From: Opitutia bacterium UBA4654
GTDB lineage: Bacteria; Verrucomicrobiota; Verrucomicrobiia; Opitutales; Intestinicryptomonadaceae
DNA length: 6,948 nucleotides
Direction: 5' to 3'
NCBI GenBank assembly: GCA_002405555.1
Contig: DHMA01000205.1
Location: forward strand, 254 to 7,201
The stretch's first letter is position 1; each line of letters begins with the position of its first letter. A program made the position numbers and the translations under genes. Under the pieces are notes generated by a model, which searched no databases, had not been told where the DNA came from, and worked only from the letters and a program-made list of their open reading frames with translations. Below are positions 1 to 5,839 of the stretch, one piece after another.

Positions 1-1053
1 TTCGACAAGGGCTACCTCTCGCCGTACTTCGTAACGAATACCGATTCGATGGAATGCGTGCTCGAAAACGCGTATATTCTCGTGCACGAAAAGAAGATTT
101 CCAACCTCGCGGAACTCCTCCCGATTTTGCAGGCTGTCGCAAAGACCGGCAAGCCGCTGATGATTATCGCTGAGGACGTTGAAGGCGAAGCTCTCGCGGC
201 TTTGGTTGTCAACAAACTCCGCGGCATGCTCAACGTATGCGCAGTCAAAGCCCCCGGCTTCGGCGACCGCCGCAAGGCAATGCTCGAAGACATCGCGATT
301 CTCACGAACGCGCGTTGCATCACCGAAGACCTCGGACTCAAGCTCGAAAACCTCCAACTCGCCGACCTCGGCAAGGCGAAACGCATCACGGTTTCGAAGG
401 AAAACACGACAATCGTCGAAGGCGCGGGCAAATCCGCCGACATTCAGGGCCGCGTAAAGCAGCTCCGCAAGGCGATTGAAGAAACGACTTCCGACTACGA
501 CCGCGAAAAATTGCAGGAACGCCTCGCAAAGCTCGCGGGCGGCGTAGCGGTCATCAACATCGGCGCGGCTACCGAACCCGAAATGAAGGAAAAGAAAGCC
601 CGTGTTGACGACGCCCTCCACGCGACACGCGCGGCGGTCGAAGAAGGCATCAGCGCGGGCGGCTCGGTTGCGCTCCTCCGCACGGCAAAGGCAATCGACG
701 CCCTCAAACTCGAAGGCGACGAACTCGTCGGCGCGCAAATCGTACGCCGCGCAATCGAAGCTCCCCTCCGCCAGCTTTGCGCAAACGCGGGCGAAGAAGG
801 CGCGTTGGTTGTAAAGGAAGTCCTCAACGGCAAAGGCTCGTGGGGCTACAATGTCGCGACGGGCAAGTTCGAAGACCTCTTCAAGGCAGGCGTCGTTGAC
901 CCGACCAAGGTAACGCGTTCCGCGCTCCAAAACGCGGCTTCCGTTGCGGGGCTGTTGCTCACCACGGAATGCATGATTGCCGACAAGCCCGAAGAAAAGC
1001 CCGCGATGCCCGCAGGCGACCCCTCGATGGGCGGCATGGGCGGCATGATGTAA
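1..1053 (+). CDS. groEL: Chaperonin GroEL (Hsp60), 3' part, truncated by the window edge
   Basis: Large subunit of the ATP-driven cytoplasmic GroEL-GroES folding chamber. The frame is open from base 1 and gives 350 residues. The first residue aligns with about E. coli GroEL residue 195 (FDKGYLSPYF), so roughly the first 194 residues, including the N-terminal equatorial ATP-binding part, lie upstream. Residues 1 to about 182 are the apical domain (AVKAPGFGDRRKAMLEDIA is the family hallmark). Next comes the intermediate domain, with the catalytic Asp of RVDDALHATRAAVEEG (codon 610-612, E. coli D398). The C-terminal equatorial half has the nucleotide-contact YNVA and VVDPTKVTRSAL segments. The tail ends in the typical Gly/Met repeat MGGMGGMM. 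One oddity is that the usual AGGGVAL reads AGGSVAL, with Ser at codon 664-666. No groES is visible. The gene ends alone before a strong terminator. Identity is certain from memory of the family; which paralogue it is cannot be judged. Confidence 0.98.
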   Translation, partial: FDKGYLSPYFVTNTDSMECVLENAYILVHEKKISNLAELLPILQAVAKTGKPLMIIAEDVEGEALAALVVNKLRGMLNVCAVKAPGFGDRRKAMLEDIAILTNARCITEDLGLKLENLQLADLGKAKRITVSKENTTIVEGAGKSADIQGRVKQLRKAIEETTSDYDREKLQERLAKLAGGVAVINIGAATEPEMKEKKARVDDALHATRAAVEEGISAGGSVALLRTAKAIDALKLEGDELVGAQIVRRAIEAPLRQLCANAGEEGALVVKEVLNGKGSWGYNVATGKFEDLFKAGVVDPTKVTRSALQNAASVAGLLLTTECMIADKPEEKPAMPAGDPSMGGMGGMM

Positions 1054-1103
1054 TTCGGCCGACTGGCAATTTTTCCGACGCGGAGAAATCCGCGCGGACA
1101 CCG

Positions 1104-1136
1104 AAAGGAGAACCGTTCGCGGTTCTCTTTTTTTTT
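1104..1136 (+). terminator. Intrinsic terminator of groEL
   Basis: An 8-bp perfect stem, GAGAACCG / CGGTTCTC (1108-1115 with 1120-1127), closes a TTCG loop, an exceptionally stable tetraloop in RNA. It is followed by nine Ts (1128-1136). The upstream AAAG can pair with the start of the T run and lengthen the stem. It lies 54 nt after the groEL stop codon. Confidence 0.93.
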
Positions 1137-1345
1137 GCGCTCAAACGCGGCACAGAAACTTTCCGCGCCGAAAATTTCGCACAGAAACGCGGGAGTGTTT
1201 GCCTTTGCGGCATCGAATTCCGAAAATCCGAAGGGCAGGGGCGGGCGGCGGCGCGACAATATTTCCGCATGCCGCAGCGTATCCTTTCCGCGAACGCAAA
1301 GCCCGCGTACAATCATTGGCGCACTCATTAACGTCTAATCATTCT

Positions 1346-1365
1346 CGCGCACGTCTTTGTGCGCG
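1346..1365. repeat. Inverted repeat / small stem-loop
   Basis: Perfect 7-bp arms CGCGCAC (1346-1352) and GTGCGCG (1359-1365) around a 6-nt loop. No T run follows, so it is not an intrinsic terminator. It sits at the start of the most T-rich part of the gap. Function unknown. Confidence 0.45.
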
Positions 1366-1460
1366 TGTGTGTGCGTGCCAAGCCTTGCGTGTTGCGTTTT
1401 GCGGGAATTTCCGCGACGCCCTCGCCGAGACTTTTTAGTATTCGTTGGCGTTAAATATGC

Positions 1461-1512
1461 CGCGCCTTTGCGCTTGGAAAAGGGGCTTGGGCAAGTGATA
1501 CGCGCCTTTGCG
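1461..1512. repeat. Two-copy 12-bp direct repeat
   Basis: CGCGCCTTTGCG occurs exactly at 1461-1472 and again at 1501-1512, a 40-bp period. Similarity continues imperfectly on the 3' side (CTTGGAAA versus TTTGAAA). With only two copies and no conserved spacer it is not a CRISPR. It may be two regulator half-sites or a local duplication remnant. Confidence 0.5.
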
Positions 1513-1755
1513 TTTGAAAGCAACGGGGTTAGTGCGCCATGTATTTATTCTTGGAATGCGGCGGGGCTATGCGTGTGCCGCGATATTTGCTTTTGCGCCG
1601 TTTGGTTTATTGTTCTGCTTGCTTTTCGAGGGGCTGCTATGCATGTTTTCTCGGCGTCTTCGCGCATTGTTGCGGGAATTGCGTTGCGTTCCGCGTTTGC
1701 TTTTTGCGCACAGCGGGTGAGGTAGACTGTATTTTTTTGTATCGTTTCCGCTGCG

Positions 1756-1782
1756 CTTGGCGGGGAATATTTTGCCGCCAAG
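1756..1782. repeat. Inverted repeat / stem-loop
   Basis: Perfect 8-bp arms CTTGGCGG (1756-1763) and CCGCCAAG (1775-1782) around an 11-nt AT-rich loop that itself contains AATATT. One more G-T wobble pair is possible outside. No T run follows on either strand, so it is not a simple terminator. It lies about 100 bp beyond the sdhB terminator. Confidence 0.5.
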
Positions 1783-1884
1783 TTATGCCGCCGATTGCGC
1801 GTGTTGTATGTAGGTAGGGCGTCTGGCGCGGCTATGTCGGCAAGTTCGGTATTTTATGCGGCGGCTTGCGCCGCGTAGGGGCGC

Positions 1885-1914
1885 AAAAAAACCCGCCGTC
1901 TTGCGACGGGCGGG
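1885..1914 (-). terminator. Intrinsic terminator of the sdhCAB operon
   Basis: Read on the - strand, CCCGCC and GTC (1905-1914) pair with GACGGCGGG (1892-1900) to form a 9-bp GC-rich stem with one bulged base and a GCAA (GNRA-type) loop, followed by seven Ts (1885-1891). It begins 26 nt after the sdhB stop codon. Because the + strand also has a TTTT after the stem, some termination in the other direction is possible. Confidence 0.88.
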
Positions 1915-1940
1915 CTTTTGCAATTTTTTCGGAATCCCGA

Positions 1941-2702
1941 CTATTCGCTTTGCGCGGCGAGCTGTTTCGCCTTTGCGATTGCGTAGTCGCGGTTCATCTT
2001 CGCGATGAAGTCGAGCGTGATACCCTTCGGGCAAACCGCTTGGCATTCGCCGTAGTTCGAGCAGTTGCCGAAGCCGAGTTCGTCCATCTTTTCGACCATT
2101 GCGATTGTGCGTCTGTCCTTTTCGGGTGCGCCCTGCGGCAGGTAGTTGAGGTGCGAGACCTTCGCCGCCGTGAAGAGCATTGCCGAAGCGTTCGGGCAGG
2201 CGGCAACACACGCGCCGCAACCGATGCACTGGGCGGCGTCCATTGCCTTGTCCGCGATTTCCTTCGAAATGAGCGTCGCGTTGGCGTCCTGAGCCGAACC
2301 CGTGCGGGAAGTGATATAGCCGCCCGCCTGCTGAATGAGTTCGAGGGCGTCGCGCGAGACAATCAAGTCCTTCTTAATCGGGAACGGGCCCGCGCGCCAC
2401 GGTTCGACGACAATTGTGTCGCCGTCCTTGAACTTGCGCATATGCAGCTGGCATACGGTGGTCTTCATTTCGGGGCCGTGGGGCTTGCCGTTGATGACCA
2501 TCGAGCACATACCGCAAATGCCTTCGCGGCAGTCGTGGTCGAACGCGATGGGTTCTTTGCCCTGTGCGACGAGCTGTTCGTTGAGAATGTCGAACATTTC
2601 GAGGAACGAGCTGTCGGGGCTTACGTTATCTACAGTGTGGTTGACAAAACGGCCTTTTTCGTTGGCGTTTTTTTGCGTCCAAATTTTGAGATGTACTTTC
2701 AT
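1941..2702 (-). CDS. sdhB: Succinate dehydrogenase/fumarate reductase iron-sulfur subunit
   Basis: Electron-transfer subunit of complex II; it passes electrons between FAD in SdhA and haem/quinone in SdhC on the cytoplasmic face of the membrane. It has 253 residues, the usual family size. The N-terminal ferredoxin domain holds the [2Fe-2S] ligands C58, C63, C66 (in CREGICGMC) and C84. The C-terminal helical domain has CIGCGACVAACP and CSNYGECQAVCP. By comparison with E. coli SdhB spacing, C159, C162, C165 and C224 bind [4Fe-4S], and C169, C214 and C220 bind [3Fe-4S]. All expected cluster ligands are present. It starts 21 nt after sdhA and is the last gene of the operon; the region upstream of the ATG has only a weak GGGAT ribosome-binding match. 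In this family the gene may equally be named frdB. Confidence 0.96.
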   Translation of the reverse strand: MKVHLKIWTQKNANEKGRFVNHTVDNVSPDSSFLEMFDILNEQLVAQGKEPIAFDHDCREGICGMCSMVINGKPHGPEMKTTVCQLHMRKFKDGDTIVVEPWRAGPFPIKKDLIVSRDALELIQQAGGYITSRTGSAQDANATLISKEIADKAMDAAQCIGCGACVAACPNASAMLFTAAKVSHLNYLPQGAPEKDRRTIAMVEKMDELGFGNCSNYGECQAVCPKGITLDFIAKMNRDYAIAKAKQLAAQSE

Positions 2703-2723
2703 TTGTATCCCGAATTTTAATTT

Positions 2724-4652
2724 TTATTTGTAGGAACGTACAACGGGAGCGACTTCGTCGTGCGTAATCGGCTCTTTGTTGAGAATCGGAGCTTTGCCTT
2801 CGCCCGCGTATTCCCATACGAATGCATAGGAGTATTCGGCGTCGTTGCGCTTTGCTTCGCCGTCTTCCGTCTGGTGTTCCACGCGGAAGTGCGCGCCGCA
2901 GCTTTCGCGTCTTTCGAGGGCGTCGCGAACCATTACTTCCGCGAATTCGAGGAAGTCGGCAACGCGTCCGGCGCGTTCAAGCTCGGTGTTGAGCGTGTTT
3001 TCTTCGCCAACGATTTTCAAATCCTTCCAGAATTCTTCGCGAACCTGCGGAATGAGTTCGAGAGCCTTTTTGAGGCTTTCTTCGGAACGCGCCATGCCGC
3101 AGTATTCCCACATGATTTTTCCGAGTTTCATGTGGAAGTGGCGCGGGCTTTGCGTGCCCTTGATGCTCATCAGTTTCTTGATTTGGTCGCGAACGTTCTT
3201 TTCGGCTTCGTCGAATTCGGGACGGTCGGTCGAAATTTTCTGCGCGCCGACGCGTGCCAGATAATTCGGGAGCGTGTAGGGAATCACGAAGTAGCCGTCC
3301 GCCAGACCCTGCATGAGCGCGGACGCGCCGAGGCGGTTTGCGCCGTGGTCCGAGAAGTTGGCTTCGCCGAGAACGAAGAGTCCGGGAATCGTGCTTTCGA
3401 GGGTGTAGTCAACCCAAAGGCCGCCCATTGTGTAGTGCGAAGCGGGGTATATGCGCATGGGTGTTTCGTACGCGTTTTCGCCCGTGATGCGTTCGTACAT
3501 GTCGAAGAGGTTGCCGTACTTTTCCTTGACCGTTTTGAGGCCGTCGCGCTTGATTGCGTCGGCAAAGTCGAGGTAAACGCCGCGTCTTTCGCCGTTGACC
3601 GCCGGACCTACGCCGCGGCCGTCGTCGCAGGCTTCCTTAGCCGCGCGCGAGGAAATGTCGCGGGGAGCGAGGTTGCCGAACGAGGGATACTTTCTTTCAA
3701 GATAGTAGTCGCGGTCTTCTTCGGCGATTTCCGACGGCTTCTTGGTGCAGTCTTCCTTCTTCTTGGGAACCCACACGCGGCCGTCGTTGCGGAGCGATTC
3801 GCTCATGAGCGTGAGTTTGCTCTGCTGGTCGCCGTGCTGGGGAATGCAAGTGGGGTGTATCTGCGTGAAGCAGGGGTTTGCGAAGCCCGCGCCGCGTTTG
3901 TAGCAGCGGAAAGCCGCCGTTACGCTGCAACCCTGCGCGTTTGTGGAAAGATAGAACACGTTGCCGTAGCCACCCGTGCAGAGCAGAACCGCGTCGGCCG
4001 AGTATCTTTCGATGTCGCCGGTGATGAGGTTGCGGACGATGATGCCCTTTGCCGAGCCGTCAACCTTTACGAGGTCGAGCATTTCGCGGCGGGTATACAT
4101 CTTGACCTTGCCGAGGGCAATCTGTCTTTCGAGAGCCGAGTACGCGCCGAGGAGGAGCTGCTGCCCCGTCTGGCCGCGGGCGTAGAACGTGCGGCTGACC
4201 TGCGCGCCGCCGAACGAGCGGTTCGCCAAAAGACCGCCGTATTCGCGGGCGAACGGAACGCCCTGCGCAACGCACTGGTCGATGATGTTTACGCTGACTT
4301 CCGCGAGGCGGTAGACGTTGGCTTCGCGCGAGCGGAAGTCGCCGCCTTTAACGGTGTCGTAGAAGAGGCGGTAGATGCTGTCGCCGTCGTTCTGGTAGTT
4401 CTTAGCCGCGTTGATGCCGCCCTGCGCCGCGATTGAGTGCGCGCGTCTGGGGCTGTCCTGATAGCAGAAGCAGTCGACATTGTAGCCCTGTTCGGCAAGG
4501 CTCGCCGCCGCGCTCGCGCCCGCAAGACCGCTGCCTACCACGATTACGCGGTACTTTCTGCGGTTCGACGGGTTTACCAGTTTTGCGTGAAATTTAAAGT
4601 TCGACCACTTTTCGGAAATGGGTCCCTCAGGAATTTTAGAATCCAAACTCAT
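2724..4652 (-). CDS. sdhA: Succinate dehydrogenase/fumarate reductase flavoprotein subunit
   Basis: Catalytic subunit interconverting succinate and fumarate. It has 642 residues, the length of the Bacteroidota-type subunit, which it also matches in its opening (SLDSKIPEGPISEKW). The dinucleotide-binding loop is VVGSGLAGASAAASLAEQG (residues 38-56). H72 in RRAHSIAAQGGIN is the expected covalent FAD attachment. Substrate and proton-transfer residues are in place: H266 in QIHPT, R331 in APRD, H406 in ASHYTMGG, and R440 in HGANRLGASAL. E430 in LGE is the conserved FAD-domain Glu. The C-terminal helical domain runs from about 480 to 600. The gene begins 18 nt after sdhC behind the best ribosome binding site of the operon. 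No frameshift or missing key residue is seen. The physiological direction (Sdh or Frd) cannot be read from the sequence. Confidence 0.97.
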   Translation of the reverse strand: MSLDSKIPEGPISEKWSNFKFHAKLVNPSNRRKYRVIVVGSGLAGASAAASLAEQGYNVDCFCYQDSPRRAHSIAAQGGINAAKNYQNDGDSIYRLFYDTVKGGDFRSREANVYRLAEVSVNIIDQCVAQGVPFAREYGGLLANRSFGGAQVSRTFYARGQTGQQLLLGAYSALERQIALGKVKMYTRREMLDLVKVDGSAKGIIVRNLITGDIERYSADAVLLCTGGYGNVFYLSTNAQGCSVTAAFRCYKRGAGFANPCFTQIHPTCIPQHGDQQSKLTLMSESLRNDGRVWVPKKKEDCTKKPSEIAEEDRDYYLERKYPSFGNLAPRDISSRAAKEACDDGRGVGPAVNGERRGVYLDFADAIKRDGLKTVKEKYGNLFDMYERITGENAYETPMRIYPASHYTMGGLWVDYTLESTIPGLFVLGEANFSDHGANRLGASALMQGLADGYFVIPYTLPNYLARVGAQKISTDRPEFDEAEKNVRDQIKKLMSIKGTQSPRHFHMKLGKIMWEYCGMARSEESLKKALELIPQVREEFWKDLKIVGEENTLNTELERAGRVADFLEFAEVMVRDALERRESCGAHFRVEHQTEDGEAKRNDAEYSYAFVWEYAGEGKAPILNKEPITHDEVAPVVRSYK

Positions 4653-4657
4653 TTTAG

Positions 4658-4665
4658 TTCCCTTC
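4658..4665 (-). promoter_or_regulatory. Ribosome binding site of sdhA
   Basis: On the - strand GAAGGGAA lies 5 nt before the sdhA ATG, inside the 18-nt sdhC-sdhA gap. It is the only recognisable Shine-Dalgarno-like sequence among the four gene starts in the window and supports the start at 4652. Confidence 0.5.
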
Positions 4666-4670
4666 GTTTA

Positions 4671-5501
4671 TTATTTCTTGGCGCAGGGTTTGCAGCCTTC
4701 TTTGAGGAAGTCGTAGTTGATGAAGATTTCGCCCTTCGTGTCTTTGAGCTGGCCGAATTGTTTTTCGACCTGCTTTACGGGCAGAATCTGGCAGTCGGAA
4801 TACTTCGATACGAGAACCGCGAGGGGGTTGATCGAGAAGCCGAGAGCGATAACCGCGCAGTAGAGAACCGCGATTGCGTTGAGGCGGTAGCGCCATTTTT
4901 CGTTGCGGAAGCCGATGCTCTGGAACATGCTGCTTACGCCGTGCGAAAGGTGGAAGCCGATTACGACCATCGCGAAAATGTACGCAATCGAAACCCACGG
5001 ATTGGAGAAGCCGAGAATGAGCATTGCGTAGACGTCGTGGATAACCTTGCCTTCGTACATGCCGGAAGTCGCCTTCCATTCGAGCAGCTTGAACGAGGGG
5101 TCAAGGTTGAGCACCGTGTAGTGCATGATGTGGATAACCGCGAAAAGCGCGATAATCGTACCAGAGAAAATCATGGTTCTCGCGGCGAGGGTAGAGGCGA
5201 GGCTCTTCTTAACGGAGTAGCGTTGCGGACGCGACTTCGAGTTTTCGAGGACGAGCAAATACGCCGTCAACAGGTGCAGTACGAAGCACACGCCCAAACA
5301 GAGCCTGAAACCCCAGAGGATTTCCCACGGCAGCGTTTGGAGGAAGTTCGCGTACGCGTTGATTGCGTGCGGACCCCCTTCGAGCGTCTGCAAGTTTCCG
5401 AGCATGTGTATCAGCAGGAAGGACGCCAATACGAAGCCCGTCACCGCCATCGCAAATTTTTTCATAAGCGACGACATCATTGATTTCTTTATGTTTCCCA
5501 T
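4671..5501 (-). CDS. sdhC: Complex II cytochrome b membrane anchor (b558-type, five-helix, dihaem)
   Basis: Membrane anchor that binds two haems b and exchanges electrons with (mena)quinone. It has 276 residues. Five hydrophobic helices fall at about 15-36, 62-85, 108-131, 169-191 and 206-231. Histidines sit where this single-anchor family carries haem ligands: H32 (LLIHMLGN), H76 (VLHLL), H124 (AVIHIMHY; H127 is nearby) and H184 (GFHLSHG; H187 is nearby). ARTMIFSG before helix 3 is also family-typical. The residues after helix 5, about 232-276, form a polar tail with C237 and a CKPC motif (C270, C273). By the known topology of the W. succinogenes homologue, N-terminus inside, this tail should lie on the outer side. 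It is the first gene of the operon. The start at 5501 is preferred, but Met8 or Met9 are also possible because no clear ribosome binding site is present. Confidence 0.93.
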   Translation of the reverse strand: MGNIKKSMMSSLMKKFAMAVTGFVLASFLLIHMLGNLQTLEGGPHAINAYANFLQTLPWEILWGFRLCLGVCFVLHLLTAYLLVLENSKSRPQRYSVKKSLASTLAARTMIFSGTIIALFAVIHIMHYTVLNLDPSFKLLEWKATSGMYEGKVIHDVYAMLILGFSNPWVSIAYIFAMVVIGFHLSHGVSSMFQSIGFRNEKWRYRLNAIAVLYCAVIALGFSINPLAVLVSKYSDCQILPVKQVEKQFGQLKDTKGEIFINYDFLKEGCKPCAKK

Positions 5502-5543
5502 GATTTTCTTTTTCAGGTTACGATTGCTAAAAAATGGAAGCCT

Positions 5544-5574
5544 TTAATAAGGCAAAATTACCCCTTTCTTTCAA
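5544..5574 (-). promoter_or_regulatory. Candidate promoter of sdhCAB
   Basis: On the - strand, TTGAAA (plus 5569-5574, five of six to the sigma70 -35 consensus) and TATTAA (plus 5544-5549, four of six to -10) are 19 bp apart, slightly long. A/T tracts upstream of the -35 (plus about 5577-5594) resemble an UP element. Transcription would begin about 36 nt before the sdhC ATG. The -10 overlaps a short inverted repeat, GCCTT/AAGGC (5540-5553), that could be a regulator site. Confidence 0.4.
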
Positions 5575-5619
5575 CAAAATTTTCCGTTTTTTTGAAACCG
5601 CGGCGATTTTCCGCTGTCG

Positions 5620-5660
5620 TTTCGGGGCGTCGGCGCAGTCCGAGCCGCCGCGCTCCGAAA
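5620..5660. repeat. Strong intergenic stem-loop
   Basis: Arms TTTCGGGGCG (5620-5629) and CGCTCCGAAA (5651-5660) pair over 10 bp with one G-T wobble. After one bulged T, a further 5 bp (CGGCG with CGCCG spanning 5631-5635 and 5646-5650) extend the stem to a 10-nt loop. No T run follows on either strand, so it is not a typical terminator. It lies between the two divergent candidate promoters, outside both predicted leaders. It could be a REP-like element, a small RNA, or a protein site; no second copy is in the window. Confidence 0.6.
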
Positions 5661-5731
5661 GTTGCGCCGCATTTGCAAGTGTTTGGACGCCGCGACTCTT
5701 CCGATTCGAAGCGGCGAAGTGGGGCGGTTTT

Positions 5732-5766
5732 TCGCGAAATCGGTAAACTGTTTACCAATTTCGCGA
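5732..5766. promoter_or_regulatory. Large near-perfect palindrome, candidate operator of the GH13 gene
   Basis: Two 17-bp arms are arranged around a single central T at 5749. The left arm ends CGCGAAATCGGTAAAC; the right arm begins GTTTACC and ends ATTTCGCGA. Only one position fails to match (C5741 against A5757). The inner GGTAAAC-T-GTTTACC resembles binding sites of LacI/GalR-type sugar repressors, although those usually have an even centre. It ends 15 bp upstream of the candidate -35 of the GH13 gene and lacks a following T run, so an operator is more likely than a terminator. The regulator is not in the window. Confidence 0.65.
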
Positions 5767-5781
5767 GGATTTTGGATTGTG

Positions 5782-5810
5782 TTGTCTTGTTTTTGCATTT
5801 TTACTTTATT
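5782..5810 (+). promoter_or_regulatory. Candidate promoter of the GH13 gene
   Basis: TTGTCT (5782-5787) and TTTATT (5805-5810) are 17 bp apart, each matching four of six consensus sigma70 positions, in an unusually AT-rich stretch directly upstream of the gene. Transcription would start about 20-25 nt before the ATG. Both boxes are weak matches, as expected if an activator or repressor acts at the neighbouring palindrome. Confidence 0.3.
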
Positions 5811-5839
5811 GTCTTTTAACACACAACCAACTTGAATAT

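Larger units (their letters stand above)
1137..1884. other. Long gene-free gap between two converging transcription units
   Basis: No convincing gene was found here on either strand. The open frames present (for example 1357-1725 and 1539-1817 on +, 1545-1781 on -) are short, lack ribosome binding sites, and encode Cys- or Arg-rich strings without recognisable motifs. The gap is bounded on both sides by intrinsic terminators pointing into it. Hand counting 1441-1800 gives about two thirds G+T on the + strand, with T outnumbering A roughly 2.6 to 1. Contents seen are short direct repeats (CGCGCCTTTGCG at 1461 and 1501; TTGCGGGAATT at 1399 and 1670; GCACAGAAAC at 1150 and 1179), a GT-rich run near 1359-1375, and stem-loops at 1346-1365, 1756-1782 and 1861-1874. 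It could be a decayed gene, an unrecognised RNA, or plain spacer. Confidence 0.6.

Noticed and set aside
1359..1375. GT-rich run as a microsatellite or phase-variable tract
   Set aside because: Only a few imperfect GT units, not inside or directly upstream of a gene.
1461..1512. CRISPR-like repeat arrangement
   Set aside because: Only two 12-bp copies, a single spacer-sized gap and no cas gene.
1545..1781. 78-codon open frame on the - strand with a TTG start
   Set aside because: Weak start, no ribosome binding site, no recognisable family; the sdh terminator isolates it from the upstream operon.
1357..1817. Overlapping Cys-rich small open frames on the + strand (1357-1725 and 1539-1817)
   Set aside because: No ribosome binding site, no conserved motif, and the Cys/Phe/Val richness follows from the TTTGCG-rich base composition.
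2760..4436. 558-codon open frame on the + strand opposite sdhA
   Set aside because: It is in exact codon register with sdhA on the other strand, has no motif, and is explained by the rarity of TTA, CTA and TCA codons in sdhA, whose own protein is fully convincing.
4437..5483. 348-codon open frame on the + strand opposite sdhC
   Set aside because: Same codon-register effect; its translation is charged and low in motifs, whereas the - strand gives a clear five-helix cytochrome b.
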